A stretch of DNA of 64,000 bases, taken from contig NZ_CP155729.1 in assembly GCF_039724765.1 (NCBI RefSeq), positions 2,117,501 to 2,181,500 on the forward strand, written 5' to 3'. A program made the position numbers and the translations under genes. Position 1 is the first letter of the stretch, and every line of letters begins with the position of its first letter. Under the pieces are notes generated by a model. The model did not search any database. It worked only from the letters and a program-made list of their open reading frames with translations, and had not been told where the DNA came from. Shown here piece by piece: positions 8,714 to 17,621 of the stretch. This stretch comes from Sagittula stellata E-37. GTDB lineage: Bacteria > Pseudomonadota > Alphaproteobacteria > Rhodobacterales > Rhodobacteraceae.

Positions 8714-10455
8714 CAATGCGAGTCCTTTCCGACCGGCGCACCGCGGCAGCCCTTGAGAAAGTCCAGGTCGGCCCCGGTGTCGGCGCCCTGCACGTGCTGC
8801 TGGTGCAGCCAGGCATAGCCGCTGTCCGGCCGTTCGTGGATCGGCGTCCACTCGGCCAGACGTGCGGAGAGTTCGTCGTCGCTGATCTCCAGGTGCAGGC
8901 GGCGGGCAGCCACGTCCACCTCGATCATGTCGCCTGTGCGAACCACGGCCAGCGGACCGCTGGCGGCGGCTTCGGGCGAGGTGTGCAGGATCACGGTGCC
9001 ATAAGCGGTGCCGGACATGCGCGCGTCGGAAATGCGGATCATGTCCTTGATCCCCTTCTTCAGCACCTTGGGCGGCAGGCCCATGTTGCCGACCTCGGCC
9101 ATGCCGGGATAGCCCTTGGGTCCGCAGTTCTTCAGGACCATGATGCAGGTCTCGTCGATGTCGAGCGCGTCGTCGTTGATCTGCGCCTTGTAGTCGTCGA
9201 TGTCCTCGAAGACCACGGCGCGCCCCCGGTGCTGCATCAGGTGTGGCGAGGCGGCAGAGGGTTTCAGGACGGCGCCCTTCGGCGCCAGGTTGCCCTTCAA
9301 CACGGCGATGCCGCCCTGCGCCGTCAGCGGTTTGTCGGCGGGCAGGATCACGTCCTCGTTCCAGTTCTTCGCATCCCTGACCTCGTCCCAGATGGTGGAG
9401 CCCGAGACGGTCAGCGCGTCCTTGTGCAGCTTGTCCGCCTCGCCCAGACGTTTCAGCACGACCGGCAGGCCGCCGGCGTAGAAGAACTCTTCCATCAGGT
9501 ACTTGCCGGAGGGTTGCAGGTTCAGGATCGTGGCCACGTCGCGCCCGCAGCGGTCCCAGTCGTCCAGCGTGATATCGACGCCGGTCCGGCCCGCGATGGC
9601 GAGCAGGTGCACGACGGTGTTGGTCGAACCGCCGACCGCGCCGTTGCAGCGGATCGCGTTCTCGAAGGCTTCGCGGGTCAGGATGTCGGAGGGTTTCAGG
9701 TCGTCCTTGACCATCTGCACGATGCGGCGGCCCGACAGTTGCGCCATCACGCGGCGGCGCGAGTCCACGGCGGGGATCGCGGCGTTGCCGGACAGCGCCA
9801 TGCCGAGCGCCTCGGACATGGAGGCCATCGAGGACGCGGTGCCCATGGTGTTGCAGGTGCCGGAGGAGCGCGTCACGGCGGCCTCGGCATCGAGGAATTC
9901 CTGTTGGGTCATCTCGCCGGCCTTCACGGCCTCCGAGAAGCGCCAAAGGTGCGTACCCGCGCCGACCCGTTCGCCTTGGAACCAGCCGTTCAGCATCGGC
10001 CCGCCGGTCACCACGATGGAGGGCAGGTCGCAGGAGGCAGCGGCCATCAGCAGCGACGGCGTGGTCTTGTCGCAGCCGACCATCAGCACGCAGCCGTCGA
10101 TCGGCTGGCCCCTGATCTGTTCCTCGATCGACAGGGCGGCGAGGTTGCGGAACATCATCGCCGTGGGGCGGAAGGTGTTCTCGGACGCGGAGAAGACGGG
10201 CACCTCGACCGGGAAGCCGCCGGCCTCCCAGATGCCTGCTTTCACCTTCTCGGCAAGTTCGCGCAGGTGGCCGTTGCACGGGGTGAGGTCGGACCATGTG
10301 TTGAGGACGCCGATGATCGGGCGACCGTCGAACAGGTCCTCCGGATAGCCCTGGTTCTTCAGCCAGCCACGGTGATAGATGACGTCCTTGGTGGTTCCGC
10401 CGTACCATTCCTGCGACCGCAGCCTGCGTGGCCATTCTGCCGGTTTGAAACTCAT
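8713..10455 (-). CDS. IlvD/EDD-family sugar-acid dehydratase, probable L-arabinonate dehydratase
   Basis: The 580-residue protein has the three conserved cysteines that hold the iron-sulfur cluster in IlvD/EDD dehydratases (C60 in TPCNGHL, C128 in GCDKTTPS, C201 in SSGTCNTMG) and the adjacent lysine K130 that is carbamylated in relatives. Sequence near the N-terminus (EWYGGTTKDVIYHRGWLKNQ) is characteristic of the sugar-acid branch rather than dihydroxyacid dehydratase of branched-chain amino acid synthesis. It would dehydrate the aldonate (arabinonate or galactonate-type) to a 2-keto-3-deoxy acid, the substrate of the DapA-family enzyme. It starts three bases after the GguB gene ends. Confidence 0.85.
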   Translation of the reverse strand: MSFKPAEWPRRLRSQEWYGGTTKDVIYHRGWLKNQGYPEDLFDGRPIIGVLNTWSDLTPCNGHLRELAEKVKAGIWEAGGFPVEVPVFSASENTFRPTAMMFRNLAALSIEEQIRGQPIDGCVLMVGCDKTTPSLLMAAASCDLPSIVVTGGPMLNGWFQGERVGAGTHLWRFSEAVKAGEMTQQEFLDAEAAVTRSSGTCNTMGTASSMASMSEALGMALSGNAAIPAVDSRRRVMAQLSGRRIVQMVKDDLKPSDILTREAFENAIRCNGAVGGSTNTVVHLLAIAGRTGVDITLDDWDRCGRDVATILNLQPSGKYLMEEFFYAGGLPVVLKRLGEADKLHKDALTVSGSTIWDEVRDAKNWNEDVILPADKPLTAQGGIAVLKGNLAPKGAVLKPSAASPHLMQHRGRAVVFEDIDDYKAQINDDALDIDETCIMVLKNCGPKGYPGMAEVGNMGLPPKVLKKGIKDMIRISDARMSGTAYGTVILHTSPEAAASGPLAVVRTGDMIEVDVAARRLHLEISDDELSARLAEWTPIHERPDSGYAWLHQQHVQGADTGADLDFLKGCRGAPVGKDSH

Positions 10456-10458
10456 GAC

Positions 10459-11691
10459 TCAGCCCTGCCTAGATTTGTTGTAGACGTCGAAGATGACGGC
10501 GGCCAGAAGCACCAGCCCCTTGATCATCTGCTGGTAGTCGATGCCGATGCCCATGATCGACATGCCGTTGTTCAGCACCCCCATCAGGAAGGCGCCGACG
10601 ACCGCGCCGACGATCTTGCCCACACCGCCGGACATGGACGCGCCGCCGATGAAGACCGCCGCGATCACGTCGAGTTCCAGCGCGAACCCGGCCTTCGGCG
10701 TCGCGGTGTTCAGGCGGGCGGCGAACACCAGCCCTGCGGCGGCGGCAAGGATCCCCATGTTGAGGAAGGCGAGGAAGGTCAGCCGTTCGGTCTTGATCCC
10801 CGAGAGCTTCGCGGCCTTCTGGTTTCCGCCGAGCGCATAGATGCGGCGCCCGATGACGGTGCGTTCGGTGAGGAATGCGTAGATGATCGTCAGCACGCCC
10901 ATGGTGATCAGCACGTTCGGCAGACCCCGGAAGGTCGAGAGCTTGTACATGATGAAGACCAGCGCGGCGCTGACGATGACAGTGCGCGCCACGAAGAAGC
11001 TGCGCGGCTCGTCCTCCACCCCGTAGGCCTTGTTGCGGGCGCGCTTGCGCATTCCGGACCAGATCACGAAGGCCGCGGCGGCGACCCCCGTCAGCAGCGC
11101 CAGAACGTTGACCTTGCGGGCGTCGAACAGCGGGGCGAGCGTTTCGCCGATGCCCGCCGGAAAGAGGTCGGGCACGAAGCCGTTGGCGATGGTCTGGAAC
11201 TCACGCGGGAAGGGGCCGACCGATTGCCCTTCGAGCAGCCACAGCGACAATCCGCGGAACACCAGCATGCCCGCCAGCGTGACGATGAAGGAGGGGATTT
11301 TCCAATAGGCGACCCAGTACCCCTGCGCCGCGCCGATCAGCCCGCCGACCGCAAGGCAGACCACGATGGTCAACAGCCAGTTGACCTCCCAGTTGACGAT
11401 CATCACCGCCGCCAGCGCGCCGATGAACCCCATGACCGAGCCGACCGACAGGTCGATGTTGCCCGACACGATGACCACCAGCATGCCAAGCGCCATGATG
11501 ATGATATAACTGTTCTGCAACAGCAGGTTGGTGATGTTCACCGGTTTCAGCAGCACGCCGTCGGTGACAAGCTGGAAGAACGCCATGATCGCGATCAGCG
11601 CGAACAGCAGCCCGTATTCGCGCAGGTGCCCGGCGAGGTATTCGCCGACGCCCTTGCGCGCGTCCGCGTCCTGAGATTCTGCAAGAGCCAT
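10459..11691 (-). CDS. gguB: Sugar ABC transporter permease, GguB-like
   Basis: The 410-residue membrane protein has about ten hydrophobic segments and the BPD_transp_2 family pattern: NIDLSVGSVMGFIGAL, GLIGAAQGYWVAYWKIPSFIVTLAGM and a C-terminal FIGGASMSGGVGKIVGAVVG. Its length, longer than RbsC/XylH of about 320-390, fits the GguB branch. It forms the inner-membrane channel for monosaccharides delivered by the ChvE-like binding protein, energised by GguA. It lies 11 bases after the GguA gene on the same strand. Confidence 0.9.
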   Translation of the reverse strand: MALAESQDADARKGVGEYLAGHLREYGLLFALIAIMAFFQLVTDGVLLKPVNITNLLLQNSYIIIMALGMLVVIVSGNIDLSVGSVMGFIGALAAVMIVNWEVNWLLTIVVCLAVGGLIGAAQGYWVAYWKIPSFIVTLAGMLVFRGLSLWLLEGQSVGPFPREFQTIANGFVPDLFPAGIGETLAPLFDARKVNVLALLTGVAAAAFVIWSGMRKRARNKAYGVEDEPRSFFVARTVIVSAALVFIMYKLSTFRGLPNVLITMGVLTIIYAFLTERTVIGRRIYALGGNQKAAKLSGIKTERLTFLAFLNMGILAAAAGLVFAARLNTATPKAGFALELDVIAAVFIGGASMSGGVGKIVGAVVGAFLMGVLNNGMSIMGIGIDYQQMIKGLVLLAAVIFDVYNKSRQG

Positions 11692-11702
11692 GCCCTGTCT
11701 CC

Positions 11703-13223
11703 CTATTCCGTCACGATGAGCGACATGATGCGCTCCTGACTGGCCTCGGCGGCGTCAAGCTCGCCCACCAGTTCGCCTTCGTTCATCACGTAGATCCGGT
11801 CGCACATGCCCAGGAGTTCCGGCATCTCGGACGAGATCATGAGGACCCCTTTGCCCTGCGCGCTCAGATCGTTGATGATCCCGTAGATTTCGAATTTCGC
11901 GCCGACGTCGATGCCGCGCGTGGGTTCGTCGAGGATCAGCACCTCCGGCCCCGCGAACAGCCACTTCGACAGCACCACCTTCTGCTGGTTGCCGCCCGAC
12001 AGGTTCATCACCTTCTGGAAGACGGACGGCGTGCGGATGTTCATCGCGCGGCGATATTTCTCGGAGACCTGCGTCTCCTCGTTCTCGTTAAGGATGCCGC
12101 CCGACGACACGCCCGGCAGGTTCGCCAGCGTCACGTTGCGGCTGATCGGCTCTTCGAGGATCAGGCCGAGGCTTTTCCGGTCCTCGGTCACATATGCGAG
12201 GCCCGCGTCGATGGCGCGGTCGATCTTCGAGACATCGACGTCGCGGCCCTTGATCCGGACATTGCCCGTGATGTTCCGACCGTAGCTGTGCCCGAAGATG
12301 CTCATGGCGAGCTCGGTGCGGCCCGAACCCATCAGCCCGGCGATGCCCACGACTTCGCCCGCGCGCACGTTGAACTGCGCGTTGTGGATGACCTGGCGGT
12401 CGGCGTGTTCGGCGTGCCAGACGTTCCAGTCGGACACCTCCATCAGCATGTCGCCGGCCCGGCGGGTGCGTTCCGGATAGCGGTGCGCCATGTCCCGGCC
12501 CACCATGTCGCGCACGATGGCGGCTTCGGTGATCGGCTGCGCACGGGCGTCCATGGTCGAAACGGTCGAACCGTCGCGTATGACGGTCACGCTGTCGGCC
12601 ACGCGGCGGACTTCGTTCAGCTTGTGGCTGATGATGATCGAGGTGACGCCCTGCGCCTTGAGTTCCAGCATCAGATCCAGAAGTGCCTGGCTGTCGGATT
12701 CCGACAGGGCGGCGGTCGGCTCGTCGAGGATCAGCAGCCGGACTTCCTTGGACAGCGCCTTGGCGATCTCCACCAGTTGCTGCTTTCCGACGCCCAGCTT
12801 GTCGACCATCGTCGTCGGCGCCTCACGCAGTCCGACTTTCTTCAGCAGCTCGCCGGTCATGCGGTTCGTCGCGTTCCAGTCGATCACGCCGTTCGTCGCG
12901 CGTTCGTTGCCGAGAAAGACGTTCTCGGCAATCGACAGCAGCGGGACCAGGGCCAGCTCCTGGTGGATGATGATGATGCCCCTGGACTCGCTGTCCGAGA
13001 TGTCGCGGAACTGGGCCAGTTCGCCGTCGTAGTGGATTTCGCCGTCGTAGGTGCCTGCGGGGTAGACACCCGACAGCACCTTCATGAGGGTCGATTTGCC
13101 GGCGCCGTTTTCGCCGACGAGCGCGTGGATCTCGCCTTGCCGGACGGTCAGGGTCACCTCGTCGAGGGCCTTCACGCCGGGAAAGGTCTTGGTGATCCCG
13201 CGCATTTCGAGAAGTGCGGACAT
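11703..13223 (-). CDS. gguA: Sugar ABC transporter ATP-binding protein, GguA-like
   Basis: The 506-residue protein is a tandem ABC ATPase of the MglA/XylG/GguA type. The first domain has Walker [10 protein letters not shown] at residues 37-45 and Walker [12 protein letters not shown]; the second has the usual degenerate Walker A ([12 protein letters not shown]) and a complete [15 protein letters not shown] signature followed by [12 protein letters not shown]. It powers import of sugars such as arabinose, galactose or xylose. The ATG at 13223 is chosen because the family begins there and upstream in-frame sequence is low-complexity. A 112-base gap with a hairpin separates it from chvE. Confidence 0.92.
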   Translation of the reverse strand: MSALLEMRGITKTFPGVKALDEVTLTVRQGEIHALVGENGAGKSTLMKVLSGVYPAGTYDGEIHYDGELAQFRDISDSESRGIIIIHQELALVPLLSIAENVFLGNERATNGVIDWNATNRMTGELLKKVGLREAPTTMVDKLGVGKQQLVEIAKALSKEVRLLILDEPTAALSESDSQALLDLMLELKAQGVTSIIISHKLNEVRRVADSVTVIRDGSTVSTMDARAQPITEAAIVRDMVGRDMAHRYPERTRRAGDMLMEVSDWNVWHAEHADRQVIHNAQFNVRAGEVVGIAGLMGSGRTELAMSIFGHSYGRNITGNVRIKGRDVDVSKIDRAIDAGLAYVTEDRKSLGLILEEPISRNVTLANLPGVSSGGILNENEETQVSEKYRRAMNIRTPSVFQKVMNLSGGNQQKVVLSKWLFAGPEVLILDEPTRGIDVGAKFEIYGIINDLSAQGKGVLMISSEMPELLGMCDRIYVMNEGELVGELDAAEASQERIMSLIVTE

Positions 13224-13285
13224 GGCTGCCTTCCAATGCGCCGCAGGCGGACGGCGGTGCGCCCGGGCGTGCGGTCTGCATGAGA

Positions 13286-13322
13286 GAAAATGGCCTGCCC
13301 GCACAAAGCGTCCGGACAGGCC
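13286..13322 (-). terminator. Attenuator-like hairpin between chvE and gguA
   Basis: On the minus strand a 10-bp stem (13322-13313 with 13301-13292, one mismatch) is followed by ATTTTC. It lies just after the chvE stop and before gguA, where partial termination would favour high binding-protein levels relative to the ABC subunits. Role inferred from position. Confidence 0.6.
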
Positions 13323-13335
13323 CGGGGGAGCGATC

Positions 13336-14391
13336 TTACTTGATCTGGTCCATGGTGTAGTAGCCGGAGTCGATCAGGCGTTCCTCCCAGTTCTCCTTGG
13401 TCACCGGCAGCGGCTCCAGCAGGTAGGAGGGCACGACCTTCACGCCGTTGTCGTAGGTCGAGGTGTCGTTGATCTCCGGCTCGCCGCCCGCCAGCAGTGC
13501 GTCGACCATGCCCACGGTCACACCGGCCAGCGACCGGGTGTCCTTGAAGATGGTGGAGTACTGCTCGTCCGCGAGGATCGACTTGACGGAGGGGACCTCC
13601 GCGTCCTGGCCGGTCACGATCGGCATCTTCATGTCGCCGGAGCCGTAGCCCACGCCCTTGAGCGAGGACAGGATGCCGATGGAAAGGCCGTCGTAGGGCG
13701 ACAGCACGCCGTGCACCTGCTTGTCGGTGTAGTTGGCGGACAGGAGGTTATCCATGCGCGCCTGTGCCACCGCACCGTCCCAGCGCAGCGTGCCGACCGT
13801 ATCCATACCCATCTGGCCCGAGACGATCTCGATGGAGCCGTCGTCGATCAGCGGCTGGAGGACCGACATCGCGCCGTCGTAGAAGAAGTAGGCGTTGTTG
13901 TCGTCCGGAGAGCCGCCGAAGAGTTCCACGTTCCAGGGCTTGGTGTCCGGGTAACGTTCCTTCAGGCCGTCGACCAGCGTGGTGGCCTGTTGGACGCCGA
14001 CCTTGAAGTTGTCGAAGGTGGCGTAGTAGTCGACGTTCCCGCTGTCGCGGATCAGGCGGTCGTAGGCGATGACCTTGATGCCGGACGCGGCGGCGTTTTC
14101 CAGTGCGTTCGACAGGGTGGTGCCGTCGATGGCGGCGATCACCAGCACGTCGACGCCCTTGGTGATCATGTTTTCGATCTGAGCGAGCTGGTTCGGGATG
14201 TCATCCTCGGCGTATTGCAGGTCGGTCTCGTAGCCCGCTTCGTTGAACTGTTCGACCATGGACTCGCCGTCCGAGATCCAGCGCGCGGACGATTTCGTGG
14301 GCATTGCAATGCCGACGGTGCCGTCGGCCAGGGCGGCGGATGCGAACAGCGCAATGGCGCTGGCCGAAGCCAGGATTGTCTTGAATTTCAT
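13336..14391 (-). CDS. chvE: Periplasmic multiple-sugar-binding protein, ChvE-like
   Basis: The 351-residue protein has a clear Sec signal peptide ([22 protein letters not shown]) and then a periplasmic-binding-protein type I fold beginning [20 protein letters not shown]. In the ChvE family these proteins bind several pyranose monosaccharides (glucose, galactose, arabinose, xylose). It is the first gene of a minus-strand operon continuing with gguA, gguB and four catabolic genes, and is divergent from a GbpR-like LysR gene, the same arrangement known from Agrobacterium. The start follows a GGAGGAACATC ribosome-binding site. Confidence 0.92.
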   Translation of the reverse strand: MKFKTILASASAIALFASAALADGTVGIAMPTKSSARWISDGESMVEQFNEAGYETDLQYAEDDIPNQLAQIENMITKGVDVLVIAAIDGTTLSNALENAAASGIKVIAYDRLIRDSGNVDYYATFDNFKVGVQQATTLVDGLKERYPDTKPWNVELFGGSPDDNNAYFFYDGAMSVLQPLIDDGSIEIVSGQMGMDTVGTLRWDGAVAQARMDNLLSANYTDKQVHGVLSPYDGLSIGILSSLKGVGYGSGDMKMPIVTGQDAEVPSVKSILADEQYSTIFKDTRSLAGVTVGMVDALLAGGEPEINDTSTYDNGVKVVPSYLLEPLPVTKENWEERLIDSGYYTMDQIK

Positions 14392-14474
14392 GATGTTCCT
14401 CCACTGTGTGCGCCTGCTTCTTTGTCTCGGCGCCGGGTCTGATGAGTGCCCACGCGAGAGCTAACAGTCTACGT

Positions 14475-14512
14475 GCATAACCTTCAAATCCAATTTATGC
14501 TGATCTGCATAA
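14475..14512. promoter_or_regulatory. Probable GbpR operator in the chvE-gbpR divergent promoter region
   Basis: A perfect 6-6-6 inverted repeat, TTATGCTGATCTGCATAA, occupies 14495-14512, and a third half-site GCATAA lies at 14475-14480, facing TTATGC at 14495. The element sits 22 bases before the gbpR start codon and about 80-120 bases from chvE, the typical position for a LysR-type regulator controlling itself and a divergent operon. The assignment to GbpR is by position. Confidence 0.6.
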
Positions 14513-14533
14513 CGAAAATGATATGAGGTCCGG

Positions 14534-15451
14534 ATGAACGTTCTGCATCGTCTGAAACCGTCGCAACTGAACCTGATCCTCCGGATCGCCGAGACCGGCC
14601 AGTTGCAGCGGGCGGCGCAGATGGCGGGGATGTCGCAACCGGCGGCGTCACGCTTGTTAGGCGAAATCGAGCAGCGGGCAGGGGGCGCGCTTTTCCACCG
14701 GACTCCCAAAGGGATGCAGGCGACCCCGCTGGGCGAGATCGTGTCCCGCCGAGCGCAGGTCATCCTTGAGGAATACGACGCGCTTGAGCGTGAAGCGCGG
14801 CGCATCACCACCGGCGAGATGGGGCAGGTGCGCGTCGGCGCGGTCACCGGCCCGGCCGTCGGACTGATCGTGCCCGCGGTGCGCCGGGCAAAAGCCGCGG
14901 CCCCCGATATCGAGATGACGATCGAGGTCGGCCCGTCGACCGAGTTGGTGCGCGGGCTGGTCGAGGGGCGCTTCGACTTCGTGATTTCGCGTCTGCCCGC
15001 GGAACACGACAGCCGCGACTTCCGCCTGCATCCGGCGCGGAGCGAGATCGTGTCGCTGCTGGTCCGGCCCGGTCATCCGCTGGCCGGACGGACAAAGGTC
15101 ACGCTGGAAGAGCTTCAGGAATACGAGTGGGTTGTGCAGGAGATCGGGTCGCCCATCCGGCAGGCCGTCGAGAGTGCCTTCCATGAGCGGGGGCTGGGCG
15201 GGCCACAAAGGATCACCAATTCCTCGTCGCTTCTCGTGGTGCTGTCGCTGCTTGAAGGCACCGACACGATCGCACCGCAGGCGATGGAAGTGGCACAGAT
15301 GCTGACGACGGGGCAGGCGGCGCTGGGGATCGCCTCGCTCAATCTGGCAGAGCCGATCTCGGTGCCGCCGTGCTTCATCATCCGCAACCGCTTTCGCCCG
15401 TTGGCCGCGGCGTCCGAACGTGTGCTGCAGGCGGTTCTGGAACTGCTGTAA
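14534..15451 (+). CDS. gbpR: LysR-family transcriptional regulator, GbpR-like
   Basis: The 305-residue protein has an N-terminal winged helix-turn-helix (LKPSQLNLILRIAETGQLQRAAQMAG, spanning about residues 6-32, then SQPAASRLLGEIE) and a C-terminal LysR effector domain from about residue 95. In agrobacteria GbpR sits divergent from chvE and controls the sugar-binding protein operon; the same head-to-head layout here supports the name. It likely binds the inverted repeat just upstream of its own start. About 115 bases downstream the PQQ operon begins on the same strand. Confidence 0.88.
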   Translation: MNVLHRLKPSQLNLILRIAETGQLQRAAQMAGMSQPAASRLLGEIEQRAGGALFHRTPKGMQATPLGEIVSRRAQVILEEYDALEREARRITTGEMGQVRVGAVTGPAVGLIVPAVRRAKAAAPDIEMTIEVGPSTELVRGLVEGRFDFVISRLPAEHDSRDFRLHPARSEIVSLLVRPGHPLAGRTKVTLEELQEYEWVVQEIGSPIRQAVESAFHERGLGGPQRITNSSSLLVVLSLLEGTDTIAPQAMEVAQMLTTGQAALGIASLNLAEPISVPPCFIIRNRFRPLAAASERVLQAVLELL

Positions 15452-15481
15452 CGGAGGGACCCGCGACCTTCGTCTGTGCCG

Positions 15482-15498
15482 TTCTTAGATTATAAGAA
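15482..15498. promoter_or_regulatory. Palindrome upstream of pqqA
   Basis: A perfect inverted repeat TTCTTAGATTATAAGAA (6-5-6) lies between the gbpR stop and pqqA, 68 bases before the pqqA start. It is AT-rich against a GC-rich background, which suggests a regulator site or promoter element for the PQQ operon. No regulator can be named from sequence alone. Confidence 0.5.
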
Positions 15499-15566
15499 TG
15501 GCTTGGGACGGGGCGACGCATGCAGTCTTGGATCACTGAAACCGGTCAGGACAAGGAGACACCGAC

Positions 15567-15665
15567 ATGGCATGGACAAAGCCGAAGATCCGCGAAATCG
15601 AGTGCGGCATGGAAATCAACATGTACGGGCCGGACGGCGAAGAAGAGCGCGAAGTGCTGTTCTGA
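15567..15665 (+). CDS. pqqA: PQQ precursor peptide PqqA
   Basis: This 32-residue peptide (M-A-W-T-K-P at the start, CGMEINMYGPDGEEE in the middle) carries the Glu and Tyr that become the PQQ backbone: E16 and Y20, spaced E-x-x-x-Y as in all PqqA. PqqE crosslinks these two side chains with PqqD as chaperone. The start follows AAGGAGAC. It is followed after 22 bases by pqqB, and is short enough to be missed by length cutoffs. Confidence 0.96.
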   Translation: MAWTKPKIREIECGMEINMYGPDGEEEREVLF

Positions 15666-15687
15666 GCGCGGCGCGCGGAGGCTGTCG

Positions 15688-16584
15688 ATGGCGTTTCGCG
15701 CACTCATCCTCGGCGCTGCGGCGGGCGGTGGCCTGCCGCAGTGGAACTGCGGATGCGAGAACTGTACCCTTGCGAGGGCGGGCGAAATTCCACGACAGAC
15801 GCAGTCTTCGCTGGCGGTGACCGGCAACGGCACCGACTGGGCGATCCTCAACGCCTCGCCGGACATCCGGCAGCAGATGGCCGATGCGGCGCCGCTGCAT
15901 CCGACCGGCCTGCGCAGCCTGCCGCTGCATTCGGTGCTGGTGACGAACGGCGACATCGACCACGTGGCCGGGCTGCTGACCCTGCGGGAAATGCAGCCCT
16001 TCACGCTGTTCGCGACGCCCGTGATCCAGGCGGTGCTGAAGAGCAACCCGATCTTCGACGCGTTGCATCGCGACGTGGTCAGCCGCTCCTCCATCGCGTT
16101 GGGGGTGCCGTTCGAACTGGCCCCCGGGCTGATGGCGGAGCTCTTCCCGGTGCCGGGCAAGGTGCCGCTCTACCTCGAAGGGGAGAGGGTGGAGACCGGC
16201 GAGATCGGAGAGAACACGGTGGGTGTGGCCCTGAGCGGCGGTGGTCGACGGGTCTGTTACATCCCCGGCTGCGCCATGCTGAACGACGACCTGCGCACGC
16301 GGCTGGCGGGCGCCGACCTCGTGTTGTTCGACGGCACGCTCTGGCGCGACGACGAGATGGTGCGTGCCGGGCTGGGGGCCAAGACGGGTAAGCGCATGGG
16401 TCACATGTCCATGTCAGGCGAAGACGGCTCCATCGCGGCATTCCGGGACATCGACGTGCGCCACAAGGTCTTTGTCCACATGAACAACACCAACCCGGTC
16501 CTGCGCCCCGGTTCGGCGGAACGGGCCGAGGCACAATCCGGTGGCTGGACCATCGGCCAGGACGGCATGGAGATCGTGTTATGA
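15688..16584 (+). CDS. pqqB: PQQ biosynthesis protein PqqB
   Basis: The 298-residue protein belongs to the metallo-beta-lactamase fold. It begins FRALILGAAAGGGLPQWNC, the standard PqqB opening, and contains the metal-ligand-like segment TNGDIDHVAGLL near residue 90 and HMSMSGEDGS near residue 242. PqqB is needed for PQQ formation, probably hydroxylating the tyrosine-derived part of the intermediate. The ATG at 15688 has a GGAGG site just upstream. Its stop overlaps the pqqC start (ATGA). Confidence 0.95.
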   Translation: MAFRALILGAAAGGGLPQWNCGCENCTLARAGEIPRQTQSSLAVTGNGTDWAILNASPDIRQQMADAAPLHPTGLRSLPLHSVLVTNGDIDHVAGLLTLREMQPFTLFATPVIQAVLKSNPIFDALHRDVVSRSSIALGVPFELAPGLMAELFPVPGKVPLYLEGERVETGEIGENTVGVALSGGGRRVCYIPGCAMLNDDLRTRLAGADLVLFDGTLWRDDEMVRAGLGAKTGKRMGHMSMSGEDGSIAAFRDIDVRHKVFVHMNNTNPVLRPGSAERAEAQSGGWTIGQDGMEIVL

Positions 16585-17339
16585 CCAAGGCACCGCAATC
16601 GCGCGACGCGTTCGAAGCCCGGCTGCGCCAGATCGGAGCGGAGCGATATCACGACCTGCATCCGTTCCACGACCGTCTGCACGGTGGGCAGTGTACCATG
16701 GAGGAGGTGCAGGCCTGGGTCATCAACCGCTACTACTACCAGCACTCGATCCCGATGAAGGACGCGGCCTTCATGTCCCGGGTGGAGGACCCTGATTTGC
16801 GCCGCGCGTGGAGGTCGCGGATGGAGGATCACGACGGAACCGCCGACAACGAAGGCGGCATAAGGCGCTGGCTGCGGCTGGCGGAGGCGGTGGGTCTGGA
16901 TCCCGACTACGTCTCGACGACAGAGGGCGTCCTGCCCGCAACGAAGTTCGCGGTGGACGCCTACGTCCGTTTCGTCCGCGAAAAGACCCTGCTCGAAGCG
17001 GTGGCGGCATCACTCACGGAACTCTTCGCACCGAAGATCCACGCCAACCGCATCGAGGGACTGCTGAAGAATTACGCCTTCGCCGACGACTCCTCGCTGT
17101 CGTATTTCCGCAACCGGTTGAAAGAAGCGCCGAAGGATGTGGCCTTTGGGCTGGCCTGGGTGCTGGACCATGCCGACACCGCCGAGAAGCAGGACGTGGC
17201 GGCCAGGGCGCTGATCTTCAAGACGGATGTTCTGTGGTCCCAACTCGACGCGCTGTGGGGCGCCTACGTCGAGCCGCGGCGCATTCCGCCCGGCGCGTGG
17301 CAGCCCGGAACGGGGCAGCTCTTGCGGCAGGCGTCATGA
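16581..17339 (+). CDS. pqqC: Pyrroloquinoline-quinone synthase PqqC
   Basis: The 252-residue protein is the cofactor-free oxidase that carries out the final ring closure and eight-electron oxidation to PQQ. The family opening RYHDLHPFHDRLHGGQC and the INRYYYQHSIPMKDAAFMSR segment are present, with the active-site His, Tyr and Arg residues of the family. It overlaps pqqB and pqqD by four bases each, so the operon is tightly coupled. Length is normal for PqqC. Confidence 0.96.
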   Translation: MTKAPQSRDAFEARLRQIGAERYHDLHPFHDRLHGGQCTMEEVQAWVINRYYYQHSIPMKDAAFMSRVEDPDLRRAWRSRMEDHDGTADNEGGIRRWLRLAEAVGLDPDYVSTTEGVLPATKFAVDAYVRFVREKTLLEAVAASLTELFAPKIHANRIEGLLKNYAFADDSSLSYFRNRLKEAPKDVAFGLAWVLDHADTAEKQDVAARALIFKTDVLWSQLDALWGAYVEPRRIPPGAWQPGTGQLLRQAS

Positions 17340-17611
17340 TCGGCGCGGGCGACATTCCCGTCCTGCCGCGCGGCGTCCGGCTGCACTTCGACAAGGTCCG
17401 GGACGGTTGGGTGCTTCTTGCCCCGGAGCGGGCGATCATGCTCGACATGGTCGGCCACGCGGTTCTGTCGGAGGTCGATGGCATCCGTACCTTGGATCAG
17501 ATCATCCGCGCCCTGGCCGAGAAATACGCCGCCCCGCCCGAAGAGATCGCGAAAGACAGCGCCGGGTTTCTCGGTGCCTTGCGTGACCGGCGGTTCCTGG
17601 AGGTGACATGA
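17336..17611 (+). CDS. pqqD: PqqA-binding chaperone PqqD
   Basis: The 91-residue protein matches PqqD, a small winged-helix-like RiPP recognition element that presents PqqA to the radical SAM enzyme PqqE. The family segments PRGVRLHFDKVRDGWVLLAPER and GIRTLDQIIRALAEKY are visible. It is separate from PqqE here, not fused, and lies ten bases before it. Confidence 0.94.
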   Translation: MIGAGDIPVLPRGVRLHFDKVRDGWVLLAPERAIMLDMVGHAVLSEVDGIRTLDQIIRALAEKYAAPPEEIAKDSAGFLGALRDRRFLEVT

Positions 17612-17621
17612 AGGAGGCGGC

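Noticed and set aside
8701..11739. Open frame of 1,012 codons on the plus strand opposite the sugar operon
   Set aside because: It runs antisense to the IlvD/EDD dehydratase and GguB genes and has the typical shadow composition of a high-GC genome.
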